Of a DNA stretch of 33,119 nucleotides, positions 26,410-33,119 are shown piece after piece. Within the stretch, counting starts at the first letter, position 1. Each line of letters begins with the position of its first letter. Source of the stretch: Bacteroidota bacterium (GTDB lineage Bacteria > Bacteroidota > Bacteroidia > Chitinophagales > Saprospiraceae). The notes under the pieces are model-generated. The model was given only the letters and a program-made list of their open reading frames with translations. It was not told the DNA's origin and made no database searches. The stretch covers positions 1 to 33,119 of the forward strand of contig JAKQJD010000290.1 in the NCBI GenBank assembly GCA_029561355.1, written 5' to 3'. The translations under genes and the position numbers were made by a program.

Positions 26410-27057
26410 ATGAATACGAAACCTCAAACAGCATCGGGCCGTCTGGTCTTATTCGACTTCGACGGCACCCTTACCTGGGGTGATACCTTCGGGGCTTTCC
26501 TGTTGTTTTCGGTATCGGGATGGAACCTGTTTACAGGTATGTTTTTGCTGCTTTTCAAACTCCCCGTACTGCTCTTTCTGGAAAAAAACACCCGTGCCGA
26601 ACGTGCCAAGGCCGCTATCCTGGAAGTTTTTTTCGTTGGAAAAAGCCGGCAGGAACTCGACAGAATCGGCCGGTCCTTTTGCCAAAACCGCCTCCCTGCC
26701 CTGCTGCGGCCGCAAATGATCGACATCCTTCGTGCCAGTCGCGACGCCGGTGATACTGTAGCGATTGTATCCGCTTCGATGGATCTTTGGCTTCGGCCTT
26801 TTTGTGAAGCGGAAGGTATTACATTGATTTGCACGGAGTTACAATACGTACAGGAGGTTTTTACCGGGTATTTTGCCACACCCAACTGCAACCGGCAGGA
26901 AAAAGCGCAGCGTATTCTGGAAGCGTTTCCGTTGAATCAATTCGTATACATCGTAGCGTACGGCAATTCCCCGGGAGATGCGGCCATGTTCGGACTGGCA
27001 CACGAGGCCTGGTACTGCTATCCGGACGGGCGTATGAAAAAGTGGAAAAGCGAATAA
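26410..27057 (+). CDS. HAD-superfamily phosphatase, subfamily IB (SerB-like)
   Basis: A 215-aa phosphatase. Motif I is LVLFDFDGTLT (nucleophile Asp at about residue 15), motif II is VAIVSASMD, and motif IV reads YGNSPGDAAMFGLA (Asn where GDS-type enzymes have Asp, but with a second Asp kept). A hydrophobic cap segment (GWNLFTGMFLLLFKLPVLLFL) suggests a membrane-near substrate. Similar HAD-IB proteins act on phosphoserine, lipid phosphates or sugar phosphates. Pairing with a GT-C-like protein suggests removal of phosphate from an envelope precursor, but that is inference. Its ATG lies one base after the upstream TAA. Confidence 0.85.
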   Translation: MNTKPQTASGRLVLFDFDGTLTWGDTFGAFLLFSVSGWNLFTGMFLLLFKLPVLLFLEKNTRAERAKAAILEVFFVGKSRQELDRIGRSFCQNRLPALLRPQMIDILRASRDAGDTVAIVSASMDLWLRPFCEAEGITLICTELQYVQEVFTGYFATPNCNRQEKAQRILEAFPLNQFVYIVAYGNSPGDAAMFGLAHEAWYCYPDGRMKKWKSE

Positions 27058-27075
27058 CGGATTCCGATAATTTTC

Positions 27076-27083
27076 TACTTTTG
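27076..27083 (+). promoter_or_regulatory. Probable -7 box (TACTTTTG) for the 27140 gene
   Basis: TACTTTTG matches TAnnTTTG exactly, 56 nt before ATG 27140 and 18 nt after the HAD gene stop. This would give a leader of about 50 nt, longer than the others here. No -33 element is visible. Confidence 0.45.
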
Positions 27084-27139
27084 TCAGCGTTCGACGTCCG
27101 AACATAGCCACACATCCAACCGATCAGATACAACTTACT

Positions 27140-27574
27140 ATGAAACAACTCTTTATCGCCCTTTTCGCTCTTTGCGCCTGTGTACATTCACTTTCAGCAC
27201 AAGAAAGTGAAGGCAGAAAAGAACGTATTACCAATTATCAGAACCCGCTGGCAACGGAACATTCCCGCGATTCGTTCGAGATCGTTCGTTTCGACCGCCG
27301 CCTCGGCCAGTTGCGCACCGCATTTGCTGCACAGGACATGGGAAAGGTGATTGAAAACAACCGTTTTCTGCTGCAATCCATGCGCACGGAAATCGGGCAA
27401 CTGGAAGAAAAAATCGCGGCAGGTTCGGCTCCCTCACACGCAGCCGGCTCTTTGCCTCAAATGAACGCACTGCTGGAAGCATTCGAGGGTCACACGTACG
27501 ACTTCGCGAAAAGCACTGAAGCGGAAAAGAATTTCGAGCGCTTCATGGCGTTTCTGGAATTGATGAAGAAGTAG
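27140..27574 (+). CDS. Small secreted protein of unknown function
   Basis: A 144-aa exported protein. The signal peptide MKQLFIALFALCACVHSLSA is followed by Gln, so type I cleavage at about residue 20 is likely (the Cys residues do not sit in a lipobox). The mature part is helical and charged (FDRRLGQLRTAFAAQDMGKV, RTEIGQLEEKIAAG), with a short Ser/Pro loop in the middle. No family is recognised. A separate promoter box at 27076 and the strong hairpin at 27580 suggest a single-gene transcript. Confidence 0.75.
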   Translation: MKQLFIALFALCACVHSLSAQESEGRKERITNYQNPLATEHSRDSFEIVRFDRRLGQLRTAFAAQDMGKVIENNRFLLQSMRTEIGQLEEKIAAGSAPSHAAGSLPQMNALLEAFEGHTYDFAKSTEAEKNFERFMAFLELMKK

Positions 27575-27579
27575 TTTTC

Positions 27580-27682
27580 TTTAACCACAAGGAACACAAA
27601 GGGGTTTCACAAGGTTCACAAAGTATTGCTTATCACTGCTTTGTGAACCTTGTGAAACCCCTTTGTGTTCCTTGTGGTTAAA
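27580..27682. repeat. CACAAGG-type inverted repeat with perfect 44-nt arms
   Basis: Bases 27580-27623 are exactly complementary to 27639-27682, with a 15-nt loop. The arm starts TTTAACCACAAGGAACAC and has four CACAA units. It lies between convergent genes, and its right arm contains the TAA stop codon of the minus-strand gene (27678-27680). It differs from the 13173 element at three arm positions, each matched by the opposite arm. Confidence 0.95.
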
Positions 27683-28916
27683 TAGTTTTTTGTTGTTGTG
27701 AATAAAACATCAGAATCGCCAGCGACAAAAACCCCGAGGTATAAAAAATATTCGGCACCGGAATAATCAGCAGGTTAAAGAAAAACACCAGCGTGATTTT
27801 GAGTGTAGCCAGCCCGAAAAACGTGGCATCCATCCGGTCGCGGAAACGCCAAAAAGCCAGCAGGCACAACAGCGGCGCGCCCAGCGTTGTCAGGAACGTC
27901 AGGTTTTGTAGCAAGGGCAAGTCCTTTTGTTCCAGAAATTTAGCCAGGCCGAGGCTTTCCTCTATCGTCGGTTTCAACTTCCAGTAGTCCTCCCCCATCA
28001 CTGCTTCCAGGTACCTGCCCGGCAGGGCGCGAAATACGTCGAGGTAAAAAATGGCTTTGGTCATCAGCATCAGAAAAGTGCCGAAAACGAATGCTGTTCC
28101 CGCAATTTTATACGCTTTTTGCCGTGATTCAAAAAACCAAACGAAAAGTCCGAAAAACGGAATCCAGGCCAGCAAACTAACCCTCGATAAAACGCTGAGC
28201 GCCAGTGCCATACCAATCAGCCACGGATTGCCGCGCCACAAAGCCCAGGCCAGGAACACATAAAAACCGATCACTACACCCTCGTCGGTCATGGAAATCA
28301 GGATCGGATCCCAGTACAGAAAATTGGCGAACATGCCCAGTGTAGGTACCAGCACCAGCAAACTCCACCAGGAGAACTGTTTTCCCGAACGAGGCCACAG
28401 CAGTACCAGCGCGCTGCCTGCCAGCAGAAAAAATACCGTGATCCAGCGCGGATCGAAGTGCCAGACGACGCTCGGAATGTACGGCATCCACATGGCCGGC
28501 AGGTATATCGGCTGCATACCGCCCCATATTTCCGGAATAATGGCATACACTTCCTGGCCGTTCACATAGCGCTGCGACATAATTTGCATGATCGGCAACA
28601 CGTCGGAAAGATGGTAATCTACCGGTGTGCCGGCCATGATTTTGCGGGAGGTTGCGAAAGTCTGAATCACGAAATATGCGAAAACAACCGACAAAACCCC
28701 GAATGTCCAGCGGTGCGTTTTTTTGCCCGATGCCCCCGCAGCAGGCCTTTCCACCTTCCACAAGGGTATGAAGCCGATTACCAGGCCAAGTGCCATATAC
28801 ACCACCGACACGAGTTTGCGGTCATACGTCTTGAGCCAGTACACCTGACAAAGGGTTTCCAGGATCGTACAAAGCAGTAAAGCGACCAGCGCCAGATAGT
28901 AATTGCGATAAGGCAT
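27678..28916 (-). CDS. Polytopic membrane protein, paralogue A (possible GT-C/GT87-like)
   Basis: A 412-aa protein with about 10 hydrophobic helices, beginning MPYRNYYLALVALLLCTILE. A long first external loop carries DVLPIMQIMSQRYVNGQEVY and WGGMQPIYLPAMWMPY, conserved almost word for word in the neighbour at 29045. The layout, with acidic and aromatic residues in the loop after helix 3, recalls GT-C glycosyltransferases of the GT87/DUF2029 kind, but no decisive motif is visible. ATG 28916 is the only sensible start. The stop codon lies inside the CACAAGG palindrome. Confidence 0.72.
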   Translation of the reverse strand: MPYRNYYLALVALLLCTILETLCQVYWLKTYDRKLVSVVYMALGLVIGFIPLWKVERPAAGASGKKTHRWTFGVLSVVFAYFVIQTFATSRKIMAGTPVDYHLSDVLPIMQIMSQRYVNGQEVYAIIPEIWGGMQPIYLPAMWMPYIPSVVWHFDPRWITVFFLLAGSALVLLWPRSGKQFSWWSLLVLVPTLGMFANFLYWDPILISMTDEGVVIGFYVFLAWALWRGNPWLIGMALALSVLSRVSLLAWIPFFGLFVWFFESRQKAYKIAGTAFVFGTFLMLMTKAIFYLDVFRALPGRYLEAVMGEDYWKLKPTIEESLGLAKFLEQKDLPLLQNLTFLTTLGAPLLCLLAFWRFRDRMDATFFGLATLKITLVFFFNLLIIPVPNIFYTSGFLSLAILMFYSQQQKTI

Positions 28917-28920
28917 AAGT

Positions 28921-28948
28921 GGTTATCGGTTATTAGTTATTGGTTATC
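28921..28948. repeat. GGTTATC heptamer tandem repeat, half-element
   Basis: Four heptamers (GGTTATC, GGTTATT, AGTTATT, GGTTATC) lie directly upstream of paralogue A. No opposite arm exists. A separate small hairpin CTTGATG/CATCAAG sits at 29000-29020 in the same 128-bp gap. Confidence 0.7.
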
Positions 28949-29044
28949 TGTGTTGATAATCAGGCCTTTGCAGATAGAATAACCTAAACTAAGTATTGTC
29001 TTGATGCTTAGACCATCAAGATATGGCGGAAATAAACGACTTTT

Positions 29045-30310
29045 TCAGGTAGACTCCGGCAAAACGGGATGTTCTTTATTTACCCTGCCGGTTTGTGCAT
29101 AAAAAGCCAGGATCGCCAGCGACAAAAACCCGGAAGTGTAAAACAGGTTCGATTGCGGCATGATGATGAGGTTGAAAAAGAATACGAGGGTAATTTTCAG
29201 CGTCGCAAGACCAAAAAAATTGGCGTCCATCCGGTGGCGCAAACGCCGGAATGCCAGCAGGCACAGCAAAGGAGCGCCGATAGTGGTGACGTAACTGGAC
29301 GTCAGCAGCAATGGAAAATACTCCTGCCTGAAAAACTTGGCAAAACCCTGTGTAGCCGATATTTTTTCCAGCGAATTCTGATAGTGCTGCGGATCCATCA
29401 TCGCTTCAAGGTATCGTTTTGGAAGCGCCAGGAATACCTCCAGATGGAAAATCGCCTGTGATACAACCATCAGAAACAGCCCGATTGTAATAGCCGTACC
29501 CGCTGTAATCAGGGCCTTTCTGCGCGACTCGAACACCCACACGAATATAGCATAAAAGGGGATCCAGTTTAGGTAACTGACACGTGATAAAATGCTCAAC
29601 GCCAATGCGATACCCAACACCCACGGGTTGCCGAACCAGATCGCCCAGGCCAGAAAAACATAAAATCCGATCACTACGCCTTCGTCGGTGAGGGAGATCA
29701 TCTGAAAATCCCACAACAGAAACGTCCTGAACAAAAAGAACATGGGTATCAGCACGAGCAGGCTGCACCAACTCAATCGCTTCCGGGCCGGCGGCCACAA
29801 CAGAATCAGCACACTGGACGTCAGCAGAAAAAACACCGTCACCCAGCGCGGATCGAAATGCCAGGTAACACTCGGAATGTAGGGCATCCACATCGCCGGC
29901 AGATAAATGGGTTGCATGCCGCCCCATATCTCCGGGATAATATCATAAACCTCCTCCCCATTCACATAGCGCTGCGACATGATTTGCATGATCGGCAACA
30001 TATCGGCCAGCCGGTAATCGACCGGAATCCTGGCCATCATGCCACTCGAAATAACAATCGTCTGATAAGAAAAACACAATAAAGCGATGGTCAATACCGT
30101 CCACACAATCCGCGATGAAGGACCGGCAGCAGCAGGGGGCCTTTTAACTTTCCACAAGGGAAGAAAACCCACCATCAAGCCGAACAACATATAATAAAGG
30201 GTGATGGCGCCCCTGTCATAATGTTGCAGCCAGTAAATCTGACATAAAATTTCAAGGGTGGCAAACACCAGTAAGGCGCCAAGCGTCAGGTAATAGTTTG
30301 AGTATCGCAT
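29045..30310 (-). CDS. Polytopic membrane protein, paralogue B (possible GT-C/GT87-like)
   Basis: A 421-aa protein beginning MRYSNYYLTLGALLVFATLE, with about 10 hydrophobic helices and the same loop (DMLPIMQIMSQRYVNGEEVY, WGGMQPIYLPAMWMPY) as paralogue A. The two align along their whole length and look like a tandem duplication that has since diverged, more in the helices than in the loops. The open frame extends to 30655, but the upstream part is an antisense shadow of the ABC remnant; ATG 30310 matches the paralogue start. The C-terminus has a 10-residue polar tail (NKEHPVLPEST) absent from A. Confidence 0.72.
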   Translation of the reverse strand: MRYSNYYLTLGALLVFATLEILCQIYWLQHYDRGAITLYYMLFGLMVGFLPLWKVKRPPAAAGPSSRIVWTVLTIALLCFSYQTIVISSGMMARIPVDYRLADMLPIMQIMSQRYVNGEEVYDIIPEIWGGMQPIYLPAMWMPYIPSVTWHFDPRWVTVFFLLTSSVLILLWPPARKRLSWCSLLVLIPMFFLFRTFLLWDFQMISLTDEGVVIGFYVFLAWAIWFGNPWVLGIALALSILSRVSYLNWIPFYAIFVWVFESRRKALITAGTAITIGLFLMVVSQAIFHLEVFLALPKRYLEAMMDPQHYQNSLEKISATQGFAKFFRQEYFPLLLTSSYVTTIGAPLLCLLAFRRLRHRMDANFFGLATLKITLVFFFNLIIMPQSNLFYTSGFLSLAILAFYAQTGRVNKEHPVLPEST

Positions 30311-30380
30311 GTTGGAGTTCGTTATACAAAATACATCATATAAAAATCCTTGCCTGCAATTACCCGCCTTATCGCTGCGC

Positions 30381-30974
30381 TCAGGAAGGCTTCCACTCAG
30401 GCCGCAAATCTTCCTGGTGCGCCCACAACTCTCTGAAAATTGTACTCTTGTCCAGCAATTCAGTGAGCGTTCCCTGATCCACCACTTTGCCCTGGCTGAG
30501 CACGTATACGTAATCAAAACGCGTGAGCAGGTGCAGGCGATGCAAGGCGGATACCACCACCTTGTCACCCATTTCGGCAAACATTCTTTCGTAAATGCGT
30601 GATTCTGTTTTGGGGTCGACGCTACTGGTCGGCTCGTCGAGCAGAATGATTTCATTGTCTCTGGCGGCGAACAGGCCTCTCGCCAGCGCGAGCCGCTGTT
30701 TCTGACCGCCTGAAAGATTAACGCCCCTCTCTACTATGTTGCTGCTCAATCCTTTAGGCAATTGGGCCAATACGTCGGTGAAATGCACCGTTTGGCAAAT
30801 CGACGCTATTTCCGCATTTTCGTACGGCAGCCCCAGCGTGATGTTATAGGCAATGGTGTTTTCAAATATTTCCGGCTCCTGCGGGAAAAGGGTGACGCTG
30901 CCGGCAATCAGGTCGAGCCCTTGATGGTGTAGACCGTCCACGGTAATCGAGGTTTCCGGCTCCGGGTCATACAA
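30381..30974 (-). pseudogene. ABC-transporter ATP-binding domain remnant lacking Walker A
   Basis: About 197 codons of the C-terminal part of an ABC exporter-type nucleotide-binding domain. Present are the Q-loop (TLFPQEPEIFEN), signature LSGGQKQRLALARG, Walker B EIILLDEPTSSVD, and the H-loop His in SALHRLH. Homology begins at LYDPEPETSITVDG, the segment that normally follows the Walker A helix. Walker A (GxxGxGKST) and the whole transmembrane half are missing, and the residues before (GIG, ACG) do not match. No ATG is available (TTG only). The homology starts 3 nt after the stop of the radical SAM gene, so a deletion has probably joined the two, or the assembly has. It cannot bind ATP normally. 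Confidence 0.82.
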
Positions 30975-30976
30975 AC

Positions 30977-32638
30977 CTATTCCACAGGCAATAGTTGCGG
31001 CATAATTTCCGCCCTGGAGATTCCGTTGTAGCGGATTACCACCACAGAGGCTTTCGGTACGATGGCATTTTGTTTGGTAAAATGTGCAAAATCAAATGGC
31101 ACGGGAAGCACCCTGAAACGGGTGTGATCCTGCGGAAGCCCCATTTCCACCAGCAACCGGTTTTTGGTTTGCCGGTCCACTTCTTCTAGGAAAAGTGTTT
31201 TCGGATTGATCTTGGCGTACAGATAATAATCCAGCGCGATCAGTTCTTTCAGAACGGAATCATCCGGATAATACGTTGATACATAATCGAATAGTAATTC
31301 ATACACGTCTGCCAGCACGTATTTAAAAAAGTCCTTTTTTTCGCCGAACCAGGTGCCCAGTCCCAGCAGAAATTCGAAAATGCTGTACTGCACAGTCACG
31401 TATTTCAGCGTATGCGGGGTTCTTTTTTTGTTCCAGTAAATTTCCAGCGCGTGTTCGAGCAGTTCGATGCGGTGCAGTTCCTCCCGCGACAGGTAATTGC
31501 TCTCAATGATCTGGTACGGCGGCGTGGGATCGAATACGTAGCCGTGCTGTGCGTGTTTGTACAACATCGGCGTGCCTTTCAGGAATTTCAGAAAGCCCAG
31601 TTGCAGTTCGGGCGGGAACAGTTTAAATACCTCTTCAAAACTGTATTTGATATCCTCCCAGCGGTCGAGCGGTAGTCCTACGATCAGGTCGAGGTGCATT
31701 TCCACCTTGTGCTCCAGTCGCTGAATAATGGCTTTCGTTTTGTCGAAATTCTGCTTCCGGCTCACTTCCAGGTTTGCTTTCTGGTTCACGGTCTGAATGC
31801 CGATCTCGAACCGGAACAACCCCGGAGGCACGTGATCCTCGATGAATTGCATGATGTCCGGATGCAGGATATCGGCTGTTATTTCAAACTGGAATACGTT
31901 TTCGGGGCGGTAGTTGTCCAGAATAAACCTGAAAATATCGAGGGTAAAATCCCGCTTGATATTGAACGTGCGGTCGAGGAATTTCACCACGCGCCCGTTT
32001 TGCATCATGAACAGCAGCGTGGATTTGATACTATCCATGGGCAGGTAACGCACCTTGTTGTCGAGACTGGCCAGGCAGAATTCGCATTTGTACGGACAGC
32101 CGCGCGACGTTTCTATGTACAGCACTTTGTTGGCCAGCGATTCCGGCGGATCGTTGCGGTATGGCATGATCTGCTCGTATGCCTTAAGATCGAATATTAC
32201 GGAATCCTGGAAATACCGGGTTTCCGAACCCGCTTTGCTCACGATATTGGGAATGTCCGCCACTTCCGGATATGCCTGCAGGAAAGCGCGGAAAGGAGTT
32301 TCACCCTCGCCGGTAATGATGTAATCCACTTCCGGCTGCGCGATCACGTCCTGCCAGTCGTAACTCACTTCGGGGCCGCCGAGCAGGATTTTGGCCGCCG
32401 GATTCAGGGATTTTATCTTTCGGGCCACCTCCAGCGTCTGGGTAATGTTCCAGATGTAGCAACTAAACGCCACTACGTCGTACCTGCTGCAAAATGCTGC
32501 TACCTCGTCCTGATCTTCCTTGATGGAAAACTCCTTCCATTCCAGTCCGGGATGGTCTTCATTGAGCGCATACAGCAACCGGATGGCCAGGTTGGTATGG
32601 ATGTATTTCGCATTCAATGTGGTGAGCAGGAGGGTCAT
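30977..32638 (-). CDS. B12-binding domain radical SAM protein (DUF4080-type)
   Basis: A 553-aa protein. The N-terminal cobalamin-binding-like Rossmann domain spans about 1-150 (LLLTTLNAKYIHTNLAIRLL, LLGGPEVSYDW). The radical SAM barrel follows, with the [4Fe-4S] motif CPYKCEFC (C-x3-C-x2-C) after LYIETSRG. Then come FLDRTFNIKRDF, FEIGIQTVNQKA and MHLDLIVGLPLDRWED. The C-terminal 200 residues fit the DUF4080 region. Such enzymes include methyltransferases; the substrate is unknown. The frame is open to 32770, but the added residues come from a REP-like hairpin, so ATG 32638 is chosen. The stop abuts the ABC remnant. Confidence 0.88.
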   Translation of the reverse strand: MTLLLTTLNAKYIHTNLAIRLLYALNEDHPGLEWKEFSIKEDQDEVAAFCSRYDVVAFSCYIWNITQTLEVARKIKSLNPAAKILLGGPEVSYDWQDVIAQPEVDYIITGEGETPFRAFLQAYPEVADIPNIVSKAGSETRYFQDSVIFDLKAYEQIMPYRNDPPESLANKVLYIETSRGCPYKCEFCLASLDNKVRYLPMDSIKSTLLFMMQNGRVVKFLDRTFNIKRDFTLDIFRFILDNYRPENVFQFEITADILHPDIMQFIEDHVPPGLFRFEIGIQTVNQKANLEVSRKQNFDKTKAIIQRLEHKVEMHLDLIVGLPLDRWEDIKYSFEEVFKLFPPELQLGFLKFLKGTPMLYKHAQHGYVFDPTPPYQIIESNYLSREELHRIELLEHALEIYWNKKRTPHTLKYVTVQYSIFEFLLGLGTWFGEKKDFFKYVLADVYELLFDYVSTYYPDDSVLKELIALDYYLYAKINPKTLFLEEVDRQTKNRLLVEMGLPQDHTRFRVLPVPFDFAHFTKQNAIVPKASVVVIRYNGISRAEIMPQLLPVE

Positions 32639-32683
32639 GAGCGATTTGTTCGGGTGCAAAGGTGCGGAAAAATCTGGATGTAG

Positions 32684-32704
32684 GGGCGACCCTTGTGGTC
32701 GCCC
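32684..32704. repeat. REP-like hairpin GGGCGACC-N5-GGTCGCCC
   Basis: An 8-bp perfect stem with loop CTTGT, flanked by GGATG on both sides. From memory, near-identical GTAGGGGCGACC repeats occur between genes in many environmental bacteria. It lies between uvrC and the radical SAM gene, and its translation (GRPQGSPLH) is a frequent false N-terminal extension. Confidence 0.75.
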
Positions 32705-32717
32705 GGATGCAGAACCT

Positions 32718-33119
32718 TTAAGGCGCGTCTTCCTGCTTTTCCACCAGCGTAGCCTGCTCCTGTGCCGCAAGATAAGCCTTCAATTTACCCATCGCCGACT
32801 TACCCACCAGGTTCACCACATCTTCTTCCGGCGCTTCCCGCACCCGCGCCATAGAGCCGAAATGCTGTAGCAGTTTTTCAGCCGTTTTAGCGCCGATACC
32901 CGGAATTTCCGTGAGTTCGGTTTTGATAAAATTCTTGCTGCGCTGATTGCGGTGGAACGTTATACCGAAGCGGTGGGCCTCGTTGCGCGCCTGCTGTATG
33001 AGTTTGAGCGATTCCGATTTTTTATTGATCAGCGCCGGCACCGGATCGTCGGGGTAAAATATCTCTTCCAGGCGTTTGGCAATGCCGATCACGGTCATTT
33101 TACCTTCCAGATCGAGGGC
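32718..33119 (-). CDS. uvrC: Excinuclease ABC subunit C, C-terminal part (runs off the window)
   Basis: The last 133 codons of UvrC, the nuclease of nucleotide-excision repair that makes incisions on both sides of a lesion. The sequence includes GIAKRLEEIFYPDDPVP, SLKLIQQARNEAHRFGITFHR (end of the RNase H-like nuclease domain, with the catalytic-region EAHRF motif) and the helix-hairpin-helix segment IPGIGAKTAEKLLQHFGSM. After the HhH region there is a short acidic tail. The frame is open through the right edge, so the N-terminal GIY-YIG domain lies outside the window. Confidence 0.93.
   Translation of the reverse strand, partial: ALDLEGKMTVIGIAKRLEEIFYPDDPVPALINKKSESLKLIQQARNEAHRFGITFHRNQRSKNFIKTELTEIPGIGAKTAEKLLQHFGSMARVREAPEEDVVNLVGKSAMGKLKAYLAAQEQATLVEKQEDAP

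Noticed and set aside
30311..30655. N-terminal extension of paralogue B
   Set aside because: It overlaps the ABC remnant in another frame and has no counterpart in paralogue A.
32639..32770. N-terminal extension of the radical SAM frame (contains GRPQGSPLH)
   Set aside because: It is the translation of a REP-like hairpin and overlaps the uvrC end; the family start is at 32638.

Overview
The window looks like a chromosomal segment of a Bacteroidota bacterium, perhaps from the Saprospiraceae/Chitinophagales side; the family is a guess. The evidence is a T9SS C-terminal sorting domain, a BshB1 bacillithiol deacetylase, an S46 dipeptidyl-peptidase, signal peptides cut before Gln, promoter boxes of the Bacteroidota TAnnTTTG type, and few Shine-Dalgarno sites. 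Most genes are complete. uvrC runs off the right edge, and one ABC-transporter gene is a 5'-truncated remnant.

Layout. 1-8.1 kb: an arginyl/leucyl-tRNA-protein transferase, a divergent PEP carboxylase, a 29-aa membrane microprotein, a large secreted CotH/lamin-tail protein, a DUF58 protein and a PPK2 kinase. 8.2-13.2 kb: an outer-membrane barrel, a lipoprotein, an S4 RNA-binding protein, an SCP2 protein, a GDPD and a geranylgeranyl-reductase-type flavoprotein. 13.3-17.7 kb (minus strand): pyrR-pyrB with overlapping ends, a stand-alone Rieske oxygenase and gamma-glutamyltransferase. 17.8-19.7 kb: a two-gene locus whose first product joins an EAD11-like domain to a TIR/nucleosidase-like domain, followed by an unrecognised protein; this is the best candidate for an undescribed conflict system. 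19.8-24.2 kb (minus strand): an acidic-specific S46 peptidase (DPP11-like), barstar, barnase, a lipoprotein and bshB1. 24.3-27.6 kb: a coiled-coil membrane protein, a polytopic GT-C-like protein, an HAD phosphatase and a small secreted protein. 27.7-33.1 kb (minus strand): two tandem paralogous polytopic membrane proteins, the ABC remnant, a B12-binding radical SAM protein and uvrC.

A second theme is the gaps between genes. At least seven hold inverted repeats, most with arms built from short tandem units (often 7 nt): two related TGATGAA elements, three CACAAGG-type elements (two with perfect 42-44 nt arms), a perfect 82-nt palindrome, and TTTATGGG, GTGAGTT and GTGTTTGGGG types. Half-elements lie in other gaps. 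Within an element the arms match, while sister elements differ from each other. The elements define gene boundaries here, supply at least one stop codon, and create false N-terminal extensions of several open frames. No tRNA, rRNA, CRISPR array or transposase gene was seen.
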